Part shown: piece after piece, positions 13,301 to 24,157 of the stretch
How the letters are laid out: the number at the start of each line of letters is the position of its first letter
How positions within the stretch are numbered: position 1 is the first letter of the stretch
Origin: Triops longicaudatus
Lineage: Eukaryota > Arthropoda > Branchiopoda > Notostraca > Triopsidae
Length of the DNA stretch: 64,000 nt
Direction of reading: 5' to 3'
Assembly: GCA_022885665.1 (NCBI GenBank)
Contig: JAGQDJ010000248.1
Coordinates: forward strand, 88,706-152,705
The notes under the pieces: generated by a model
What the model was told of the DNA's origin: nothing
The model's database searches: none
Seen by the model: the letters and a program-made list of their open reading frames with translations, nothing else
Translations under genes and position numbers: made by a program

Positions 13301-15619
13301 GAACAAATTAGGTAATATTTCTGCGTTCTTTCCACAGTTTCACAAGAAGAAAGATTATTTTTTAATGAATTCTATAGCACGGATTATTTAACTCATTGCT
13401 ACTACTAATGCACAATTTCTACTCAAGACCTTCCTTTTCTATCATATCCACGCACATGTGCATGGACCAAAACAAAGGAAATTCACATGAGGAAATCCCC
13501 CCTTAACATCCAGCGAAATCCGAGACAGAGAAAAAGAGAAACTTATAATAGCATACTTCCGCGCTAGAGCTCGACGCGCGACAACACCTTTCTAGGCTTT
13601 TTTTCCAAAAATGATGGTAATTATACCGTTATGGATACCCCTTTTAGGCTTTCCACCTCACTGCCCTTTGCAACCATTTATAACAACAACCAAAGGCAAA
13701 ACTAGTGTACTGCTCCTACCGATTTCGTTCCAAGATTATTTGGCCAGTTTTAAATTTGCTCACAAGATCCCTTTCTTCCGCATATCCATCAGTGCCTTGT
13801 TTCTTATACCGATCGCTTCTCTTCTATCGTATCCTCGCCAAGAACCACCTCGGCTCAAATTTTTGTTATCAATCAAACCCGAAACTAACCGTATTAAAAC
13901 TGTTCTCATTTTCTGTAGACAGAAAAAGTATTGTAATCTCCTTAGGATTATTCAAAGTTTCAAAGAGGTCCGCTGGGCTTCTTTTATTTTGTTATCTTTG
14001 TTTAGTCCTAATTTTTGCACTCTCGCTATTTCGTTTATCTACTCATAATAATTGTTTATTCGGTCACTTCTTTTTCTGAATTAAAATATGTATGGATGAT
14101 TTTAATTGTATTTTTATATCTAAATTGGCTTGAGCATAGTTCGTGGCCTTGATTCTAATTGTATAAATGCTTATTATTAGTACTATAATTCTTAATTTTC
14201 TAACGCCTTCTTAAATTTCTTTTCTATTTTATTCCTTTTCTTTTTATATTTTCTAATAAGAGCTACCAAGTACCGCAGGAGTTAGTAAACAGGATACGGA
14301 GCTTTGTGAAGACTTATAAAGGAGCCAGAGCAGCTTAACCCTTTTTTCTGGTGCTTTTTGCTACTTTGGACTTTTTTCTCTATCTTTTGAAAACTTGCCG
14401 ACAAAAGATTTTGCATTTCCATAACCCTGATTTGGGGATGGTAGAAGGTGGGAGAAGTGAGGATCTATACTGGGATACGGTAGCTCTTTTTACCTGAGCC
14501 TAAAAAGGGTCGGCTAGAAAAATAAATCCTTGTTTGATGCTCGTCATTCATGTTTCCCTAAAAAGCCAATACCGTTTTTAAGCCATTGGTCATCTAGGTC
14601 AGTGCAAAAAGGGCTTTTATATACACAATTATAACCCTCTTGACTCTGTCAATGGGAATCGCCACAGTGCTGCACCATAGTATACCTACAAAACGAGGCA
14701 CCGCATATGGAAACCGCAACAATGCCAACATCCTTTACACCCGCACACTGAGAAAAACGGAGAGACGTTTGCCGGGAGAAGAGGGGGTGGAATAATACAG
14801 TGGCCGCGTGTCATCTGCTGCAGCGGTCGGCTGCGGTTTAAAGGCGGGTAACTTAGGATGAACAACAGAAGGACTAAATACAGTCATTTCCCTTTTTAAG
14901 ATGAGATGTGCACTGTAACTTCAATTTGCAGTAAGACTCAACTGATATCAGAAGAGCTTAATAAAAAGAGTGCTATAATTGCGTCTATACGAAAATACAC
15001 CCAACTGTCCTACATTCTTATTAGCCGGCTACCCAAGTGAGTGTGGTGTACAATGAATATCCTCTTAACAGCAGATAATATATTTGCTTTATTTTAAGGA
15101 TTAATCTTGTTACAAAGTATAGTCTACGGCAAAATTCTAAGAGAAAGTGAAAGTGCGCGACAAACACGAGATTCAGCGTATCCTGTCCCAGGTTTCTTGT
15201 TACAAATACACAAGTGTAATGTGCAGGTAGTCAAGAGCTTACTCATTTACTTGCAACATTTTCACTTGAATGTTAGATAATAATCCTGTACTAAGGGTAG
15301 ACTGATCAGTTTGTAAACATCAAGCGTTATACGGTGCTTTGAGTAGGAATGTAACCGTTCTTGTAAACCAGTCAAATGTCCGTAAACCAGTCATGCCGAA
15401 TAGGAACGCCACAATTTAAGGGAAAAGCTTGGTGTGAGAAAGCGTGGTATGAATCCTACCACAACAGGACGAGACCTATAAACTAATAATTAGACAGTGC
15501 TCTGAACGACTACGTGGCGTACTTCAATCAAAGAATTTAATTACATACAGTTTCAAGAGACAGTATAAAGGTTTCTATGTAATGTGCTGCACAGTTGTAA
15601 TGTATAAAACACTGGTGCG
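1343..15619. other. AT-rich stretch with no recognisable gene
   Basis: No open frame here resembles a known protein or shows a splice pattern with a sensible product. The longest frames (142-147 codons) lack good starts and are Phe/Leu-rich translations of pyrimidine runs. The stretch lies upstream of a proneural gene. Such genes usually have large dispersed enhancers, so it may be regulatory, but I see no diagnostic cluster. G-rich runs occur near 9217-9240 and 9475-9483. Two GTGGGAA sites (1901-1907 and 2632-2638) match the Su(H) core but are within chance expectation. Confidence 0.6.
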
Positions 15620-16330
15620 TTAACAGCAAAATTGCAAGCCATCGGATACGTTTCGGAAAATGTGCCTGGAAATTACGGAATCTTATCGGACTCCCAAGCA
15701 GCGCTTAGTACAATAAAGACCTTGGGAAGCAGAAACTGTTTTCAAGTAACCCAAAAGGTTCAAAAATGATTTCGAAAACTTACAGGAAAGAGACTATACG
15801 GTGAAGTTCCAGTGGGTATCAGGCCATGCAGACATAACGGGTAATGGAACAGTGGACTAAGTAGCAAAGCAGGGAAGGTGTTAAGAGAAAAAAAATACCA
15901 AATGGGTTAACACGGCATGAAATAATGATGGTTGTCAAAAATCAGCTTGAGCGCGAGTTTTTAAATACAATTAAAATCAACACAACTCAGAAAATAATTC
16001 AAAAAAGCGAAAACCTGAACACAAAAAATTGAGGGATTTGAAAAAACTTTGCAAGAGTTATAATGCGGCTTAGGTATGGGCACGGTAAGATTGGAACTAA
16101 GCTCCATCGACATTCCATCTTACACACAAACCGCTGTATCGATATTGTGACGAGGAGGAAGAATGCGTGGAACATCTGATCATATGAATGCCGCAATTTT
16201 CTTTTAGAAAGGAGGAAACTAAAATTCAAACTCCTGACAAAAAATATACCTGTCTCGTTGAAGGAAATCTTGGGATTCGGAGACGCAACAACGCAAGAAC
16301 ATTTTTTGTACGGAATGTAATATTAAGTTA
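15620..16330 (+). pseudogene. decayed non-LTR retrotransposon fragment (RNase H and C-terminal region)
   Basis: From about 15625 the plus strand encodes TAKLQAIGYVSEN and then GILSDSQAALSTIKTLG. The latter is the ribonuclease H block holding the catalytic Asp found in Jockey/I/R1-type LINEs. After a break, VKFQWVSGHADITGNG matches the WVPGHxGIxGNE block of the same domain, with an in-frame stop soon after. Around 16150-16325 a third block reads EECVEHLI, frameshifts into ECRNFLLERRK and ends IPVSLKEILGFGD. This resembles the CxxEExxEHLLxECxxF tail that follows RNase H in these elements. No reverse transcriptase or endonuclease part is visible upstream. The fragment has several stops and shifts and is dead. 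Confidence 0.75.
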
Positions 16331-16603
16331 CTTCATCAAACCGCAAATCTTAGATATTTATAAAAGATAACATTGAGTACAACTCTGAAATGAATAACAA
16401 ATCTGAAAACGAAGCCGAAGACGACGTGTCGGTGCGGTGGCCTAGTTCGCCTTAAAACCCCAATAACTAGCTAACAAATAAAGAATCCAACAATTTAAGA
16501 ATTTAAAAACTAAAGTTCTGCCCATTTGCAGAATAGAACTAACTTGAAAGCGCAGCATATTAAAGAGTTTTATGGTAACGGCCATTCTAAGGATACTTGT
16601 AAC

Positions 16604-16749
16604 CTAGGACGTGTTTAGGGGGTAGGGGGGCTATCCCCCTAAATGTTGACTTTATAATGGAGAAGATAGAGAAACACCAAATTAAAAAAAAAAAAAAAAC
16701 AGCATATGCCCCCTCCCCCCCGAACCTAAAAATCCTGTTTACAGCCCTG
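16604..16749. mobile_element. hAT-like MITE with perfect 8-bp target duplication
   Basis: A 146-bp non-coding element is flanked on both sides by the exact octamer CTTGTAAC (16596-16603 and 16750-16757), the duplication length typical of hAT insertions. Its right end, read inward, is CAGGGCTGTAAACAGG. The left end, CTAGGACGTGTTTAGG, is a diverged inverted copy. The interior has G/C-rich arms around an A-run. Similar one-ended copies appear near 52.85 kb and 54.43 kb. Confidence 0.65.
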
Positions 16750-16757
16750 CTTGTAAC

Positions 16758-19700
16758 GGATGTATTTTAATAGCGAATGCGTTTATGCGTGTCTTTTGAT
16801 GGTAGTTCGATACTCAACTGAAGTCAACGCGGATCCATAAAACGTAAGCCTTTTTATGGCTATCAATATGTTCGTTTACCCGCGCATCTTTTAGTTCTAC
16901 AATAGTGCGTCAAGGTTTTCTACAACGGTTTCCTCCAATAACTCCTTTTTATTTTTTTTTCTTCGGAATTTCGACCTTTTTTGGATAATACGAGAATCTT
17001 GTTAGCGATTTTCGGGGAAACTTAACAATGAATAGCTATACAACTCAATGCTAGCTTCATTAGTCTACTGCTGTCCTAAAGACCCCCCTTTTCCCCCTTT
17101 TAGGGGAAAAAACACTAGAAGATATGAAAGAGAAGAAGAGAGTAAACCAAGTTCAAGCGATGTAACAGATGTAGTGGCTTTTGAGAGAGTTTTATACTAT
17201 ACAAGCTTTTTTCTTAAATACGTTTTTTCTCTTTACCCGAGCTAAGAAAGGGGCTTGCCATCTGGCCAAATTCTGCCCAAGGGTTTTAGGGTGCACCTAT
17301 GACGGTACTCCCAAACTCTTCAACTACCTTAGTTCCCTTTTCTGTGTCTTTTCGCTCTCTATTTTTTGATAATTTTTCCTTCTTTTTGAGAAAGGAAGAG
17401 AGTAGTAAGGGCGAAATCCCTAACGGAGCAGAGTAGGCCAAAACACAGCCGTCGTGCGAGGGGGATAAAAGTCAACATTCAAGCAAGACAATTTATGATT
17501 TTGAAACTGAACTAATGCTTTTAGCGATTTCAAGGTTGCCTTTACCTAGTTTCAAAGGAGTAATGGGGCATCCGAAAGCAAAAGCTTACAAACTCCTACA
17601 AGTTAACGCCGTGGCGCCTTCACGTATGGAATATGAACATTCTTGCACGTGCTAACCCAGAAGGTGCAAGCACACATACATTTTCGCCTTAACTTATTGG
17701 AAATCAAGAATCGGACTTCTATTACAATTTTTGGAAAAAATATCATGTTTGTAAAGGTAAATAAATTACTTTTTTGCTATTTGATTCCTGCGTCCGAAAA
17801 CAACAACTGTAATCATGGCTCGATATTTTGATACTGACATTGTGTCCAAAAATTTCCTTTGGGTTTGCAAAACGCTTGACCAAGAACAATCTCTACGACT
17901 CGTGGTGCGAATAGTACGCGAATAGTATTCTAGTACGAATATTTTTGTACTTATTATTGCAAAGATTATTATGAAAGATGGATGTTTCTGTATTATTCGC
18001 CCCTTCGGCTATTAGGTTAGTTAAGATTAGGTTGAATTAGATTACATTAAAGTTTCTAAGATTTTAGTGCTAGAAGCACCTAAAACCAAAACAAGTGGAT
18101 GTAAACGCTAATGTAATGGTGCCAACAAATATTTAACATTGTTTGCTGCAAAGATTATCCCGGTTGTAGACATGATTCTCATTATGTTCAACTCATCTGC
18201 CCGTTCACAAGCTGCTTAGTGTAAAATTTTCATTAAAAAAACTCCTGGAGCTGGAAAAAGGCAACGGATCCTGTAATAAAAAAGTAGCCGAGACGAAGCT
18301 AAGAATTTTTCACAAGCGCACTGAAACGCTTAAGCATGATGCACTCCAAACTTGAGCAATGCATACAATTTTCCTTTTGCTAAATTTCAGTTTCTTATCA
18401 TTGTGCAATAATTGCGTAATCAAGGCCTAAACACAATACTAAAGAAGTTAACACATGAATTCTCTCCAAATTCCAAGTACGCCCAACCAAGTGTAGCTCG
18501 CCTAGGCTAATTGCCGCAGAACGTGCGAAACAATTTTCATACAATCGCCCATTGAAAATGCACAGTTCAATACAACAACAGGGAAGTGAGGATTTTTTTC
18601 GATTCATTAGTATGTCTCGACAGGAAACATTGTCGATACCAACTACGTACTATACGTATGCCTGCTCGTACTATACTGGTGTTGCCTATCATATGACAGA
18701 CGCAAGCATGTCAGGTCTGTAATTAAGCTGCGGCTCGGGCCGTAAGACAAATGATAGTTGTGGCGGGCTTACCTTGGTTAATGAACGGAGTTTGGGGCGT
18801 GAGGTTGGGTTAAAAGGCCTAGCTACTTCTCACTCTTGACTTTTTCCTCTTAAGTACCTTTCGGTCAGCATTTTAGGTTCTGATAATCAACGATTCCCTT
18901 CAAGTCGGACATTTTCAGAGCTCTAGATGTCAAAAAGGGAGCGAAAAAGTTATACATCTCCTTTTGAGAAACCTTTTCGGAAAAAGGTTTAGTATCGGAT
19001 CCCGATGCCCAGCGCTAGTTTCTACAATGGCTATTGTTCACCCTTCTCTGGTTCGCCTTCTCCTAGATTTCCGTTTTTCAACCCCGGTTTTCGGCACACA
19101 ATACTTGCTATATATTTCAGCACACCGGTGCGTCAATCTGAAAGCTTACAACTCAATGAACCGAAGCAAGGACAGGGCGTGAGATTTCTTTTCATTCATT
19201 CGTGTCTTTACGCGCTCGAAATGTAACTCTCACAGGAATGTAACAGAAGAATGGAAAATTTGTGTATAGAAAGAATTAGAACGACTAAGGAACTTGTATT
19301 TAAGTGTCGCACGCCTTCGCTTAACTTCTTAACAGTTCCTAACTTCTTTTGGCTTCGTTTGGTATGTTCCTAGATAAGAAAGTTGGTCTTTCAAGTCTTC
19401 CAAGTCTTAAAGTGGGACTTGACAAGGTAAACTATGGCCATCTGATGTACCATGGAACCATAGCAAAACACGATAATGAAGGCAAGAAATGCACTAGACG
19501 GGGCACAGACTATCTTTCCACAGACATACCCCCCCCCCCCCCTTTAAGAAGCAAACCTGGTTACGTTGACCTTATGTCGTATGACAGCACTGCATCAACC
19601 TTATGACGGCCGACTTACGGATGTTTATACCCCTTGCCCACCCCTCCTTTGCACGACAGCCCTGCTTTCGTTGCGTGAAATAATCTTTTTAGCCTGTAGC

Positions 19701-22700
19701 CTTACCGTCTGGCTTAGAGCTTACGCATTATCGTTTTTTTCTTGGTGGGGATCCCAGATCCCGTCTGTTTTATTGTATTCTATTTTTAGCACCCTTGTGA
19801 GATGCGTTCAATGAATTTGAGAGGTTTAATTCAGAACTCTCTAATTTAATATAACTAAACAAGTTATGGGTGACGATTGCTTTTGCAGCTACGAAACTAC
19901 AGTTGTGTCATTGTAGATACCAACTGAAGTGGATAATCGGTGAGAACCTGCATCTCTTTCACGACGGCAACTAAAAATCACTGATAATTACAGAACTGGC
20001 TCAAATCAAATGATTCCCGTGTGCTGCATCAATAATACACTATCTTACTTGTTAATATTCACGTTTTTTAACGTAATTTTCAACAGATAATGCGTTCGTT
20101 TTGACGCAAGGAGAAAAAAGCTGCGTTACTTGTAGCAAATTTGCTCGATAAAAAAATTAAACGACTGGTAAAAATGACCTCAGCGGCAGCTCATACGAAG
20201 GTCCGCCTTTTTAAATGACAGGGAAAAGGCTCTTTCGTATTTGATCCGGACTTGGACCAATAAACGAGTTCTTCTTAAACACAGTTCCATTATTTGTTTG
20301 GATTTGCACACTTTTACTCGTTGGCTTTCACGGTCGGTTGTAATTTGATCTCAAAACTGGCTGACAATTAGTGCCCAGATATTAGAAAATAAGGGTAGTC
20401 ACTGAGCTTCGTAGTGCAGTGAATCTCTGCAAAGTTTGAAGAATTTCAGGTTACAAAATTTCTGGATCTTCCACTTAAACTCACGGGAAAGCTTTACTTT
20501 TTTAAATATGAGAACTGAGAAAAAAAGAAGGTTCGAAAATTATTAATAAAATCCAGTGCGATAGAAATCTGGCTTTTCGACCGGAATTTTGCAAATTCCC
20601 GATGTCAACCGTAACGCCACTTTTTTTTCACGTAAAGTTATGCTTCACGTCAATATGGTCAAGAATTCAATCTGTGTGATTAGGTGCCAGAAACCTTTCC
20701 GTAATGGTCTTGTAAAGAATAAGTACAAATAATTCAACTATTGTCTATTTTTATTTCCTACTTGAATATTGTTCTATATTTCTATAGCACTGAACATGAG
20801 TGTTTAGTGTTTGACAGAACTTGATGAACCTGTTCATCCCAGCCCTGACGTTGATCCAATTCTGTCAACAACTTTATGCTATATCGCAATAATCTGTGCC
20901 TTTCATAAGTAATAAAGTTTCCAATTTCTTACAGTTTTCTTTTCTAAAACTCAATTATTTTACACCGAAAAGGTCTCTGAGCAATTAAAGCGTAATCTCA
21001 CCTTAGGAGAGCTAAAACTGCTTTCTTTGTTATGCATTTGAAATGTCAATATACGAGCCTTTTAAAAAATGAGTTCATTTCCGAGTACTTTAACCGAAAA
21101 TGGAGGGGAAATAGAGGAAATGGTTCTTGAAAACGCCACGGAAAAGGAAGACCCAGACTAAGCACCAAACAGGAATGGAACACTTTAGCATTCTCTACGG
21201 TGTTTTACCTTTCGTGTGTACGTCGAGCTAGCTACAAAATAAAACATGTGCAGTTTGTGCTCCAGGTAGTACATAAAAATCAACAGACCTTGGCATGGAC
21301 AGCGGATGGACAGGATGGACTCTTTTCTCTTTCCCTCTCATTCTCTTGTCTTTAGCTTCCCTCATAACAAACTACAGTACCTATGCACTAAGAAGAGTCC
21401 TTAAAGAGCTCTCTTTAAAACGGGGCTGGGGGTGTAAAAGGAAGTACCCTCTTTCTCTACTAGAACACTCAGAAAACCTAGATCATGTTTGATCCTTGCC
21501 CGTGATTACGAAACAGAGCAACGTATGTGCATATGTGTGACTAAGCTGTCCACGAATCCCATTTCTCGGAAGCGGACGGACGGATTTCGGGCCTAAAATA
21601 CCCAGGAAATCAACGGATAACGCGGACGTCCGGAATAGTAAATTTCTTCTGAAACTCATAAGCCTTTTTCCTGAAAGACAGCAACTCCATACATTTAGAG
21701 AACGCAATGACAATAAGCCATTAATACAATAAATAATTGGGTTGTCCCAGTCAGGCGACGTTCGTCTCGCTCATCTACGATTTTTTTAATTACCTATAAT
21801 AAACGGCTGTCTACGGTTCTAGACGTCCAAGTGAAGCAGAAGCTAACTGTAACAAACTGAATAACGCTGACTTAACCAGGAAATTTGCTTTGAAATTTCT
21901 TGTAGGTTGATAGGCGCCGTGTCCATCATCTCGGAAATGACCGTCTTTGTTGTCATTGCTCTTGAAGGTAAAAGTCCGTGAATGGGATCGAAATGCGTTT
22001 CGGCATTAACTTGTGCTTGTGCTGTTTGCACTCTTGACGACTTTGGTTGTTGCTTTTGACTCACATTTCTAACAGCGTAGTATGAGACCTTCATTTCCTT
22101 TACGTCGCGTTTTATTGTACTTTCAAATAAAGCGAGCCATGTAAGAGGGAAAGGACAGCTCAAATTACCACTTCATTGAGAATAAGAGAACACTGGAATA
22201 TTGGTCGAGGAGTCTTTTTTACACCTGGCTTGACCTAAAACTCGTTGGTGCCAGCGCGGCGCGCTTTAAATTTCGCTTCTTTTTTTAAATCGAAACGTTT
22301 CAAGCTTTAACAGCGCATTAACTTATTCAGAAGGGTGTTCTTAGAAACTTGCCAAAAAAAAGAATAAGTTGGCAATAAATAGGTTAGTCTGATAGCTGTA
22401 GACCTAAATAAAGGTTGGTCACTCATGCAAGGAAGCGAGAACCGTTCTTGCGGTTACAACCATAATAAAAAATAATCTTGACAGTAGGCATCTTACATGT
22501 CCGTGATGGCTACTTGTTTATTTATTTTGTAAGCTATGTCAGTACAGAGCATTACTGTATACTTTTCGTAGTGCTCTGAACGCAATGAAGTCTCCGACAC
22601 TGGTGTCCCATCTGACCGAAGTGCAACGAATGGGTCATCTCCTTTACTATCGGTTCTACTGTGAAACGGAAGCTTTTATAGCCAACAACACGAAGAGTTT

Positions 22701-23878
22701 ACGCGGACGATTTTGAAAACAGAGCTAGCTGTTTATAATAATTTTGCGACGGTGTTTTGCGAGCTCCAATAGGTAGTTCCATCAAGTTATTTTTGAGCAA
22801 CATCTTGGTTAATTTGGAAAAATAAGCTTAAAGTTTTGTGGCGAATTCAAACATAGCTTCTAGTTACTACAAGAATACACGAAGCATTTTTAAGACAATT
22901 GTAGAGATAAACTCTCTGGAGTCCGGTTAGCCTTCCTTAATGTCTTATTCTCAGTCTTTCGACTGAAGTTTGATATAAAGCACAATAACCTCCAAAACAG
23001 TATCCAACCTCGGAAATTCTGATTGTTGCAGTTATCCTGAGCGCGCTGTGGTGATGTTGAGAAGGAGATATTTAATTTATAAATACTGCCAAAATTGACC
23101 AGTGTTACAAATTAACCAGGCCATTTTTCGAAAACCTCTGGTTAGCTCCACTTTTTGCGAGTTTCAAAAAAACTTTACAATAGAAAATGTTTTGAAAACT
23201 GCCTGAATTATGCGTGCAAGCTCAATGTGTTATTGGCGCTTTAACTAAGAGGGCCTTAACTACTAGTTTGTCGCACATTTTTCGCATCGCACATTCCTTT
23301 TTTTGTTTCAAAGTTTCTTAGAGGAAGCCCGTTCATAAATACGTTTTGCTGACGCTCGAATAGTGTAATCGCATAGCATGGGCGACTACTATGTGTTCGC
23401 AAAAATTACGTTCGGAAAACACCCCCCAAACTCCCATAATACCCTTGAAAAAAAAAAAAAAACTCGGTACGGCCTGGTACTCCGGAAGCGTTTACGCATA
23501 GCAAAGATGAGTTGTGAACTCCCATAGTTTCTCTATGTCTCGCGTGTTGGATAGTTCTATAATGGACGCATAGGCTGTAGATGAGAGCCGCGATTTTTTT
23601 TTTTTGCGTTGAGATCTGAGAAATATTCTTTCAGAGTTTAACATTCCATTCAATCAAAAATCGGGAACGTAGGAGGAAACAATTGTAAGGGAGTTCGTAC
23701 TCACATTTGCGGCGCGTTGGTAAATGATGCGGACTCATACTAATTAAGAAGAGAATTCTACAATGCAAATTGAATATATGGTTGTTTTCTCGTTAAACAA
23801 ACACGACACGTGATTCGTACTCGGCGATGTGTATTAGAGGATAATTTTAAAAAAAATACATTTACAAAATTATAAAGC
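16758..23878. other. gene-poor AT-rich stretch
   Basis: No gene is recognised here. A minus-strand open frame at 21843-22163 (106 codons, no ATG at its 5' end) has a more protein-like composition than other frames nearby but matches nothing I know. A C-run lies near 19530-19542 and an A-run near 23449-23461. The rest is AT-rich sequence without visible organisation. Confidence 0.5.
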
Positions 23879-24150
23879 CATGATGGGCACAACGGATTTG
23901 ATCTGTTCACGGATCATGACACGTGATCCGTTAAATTCACCAGCTACGGATCCCGGCCCGTCTCAGAAAATCACAAACTTAAATCGCGATTCGTAACCAG
24001 ATTCCACAATCTGGTAATCCAAGCTTGTGCACTCGTATTACGGATCACGGTACGAGCTTGTGGTTCTCAAACAAATGGCCATGATTCGCAGTGGTGAATT
24101 TAACGGATCATGATCCGTGAACGGATCAAACCTCATCGTGCCCATCACTG
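23879..24150. mobile_element. MITE with long terminal inverted repeats, in the EXOC1 3' region
   Basis: The two ends are inverted copies over about 60 bases. The left end starts CATGATGGGCAC and the right end finishes GTGCCCATCACTG. Both arms then carry TTCACGGATCATGA and TGATCCGTTAAATTCACC. The CAGTGATGGGC terminus is typical of hAT elements. The heptamer ACGGATC recurs in both orientations inside. No coding capacity is present and no clean 8-bp target duplication is visible. It ends 7 bases from the EXOC1 stop codon. Confidence 0.7.
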
Positions 24151-24157
24151 TAATAAA

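Noticed and set aside
13611..14079. Overlapping 145- and 124-codon plus-strand frames
   Set aside because: Two overlapping frames in a T-rich stretch, both Leu/Ser/Phe-rich, as expected from base composition; no recognised domain.
16425..16460. tRNA A-box-like GGTGCGGTGGCCTAGT
   Set aside because: Only an A-box-like head is present; no B box, acceptor stem or cloverleaf follows. At best a SINE head.
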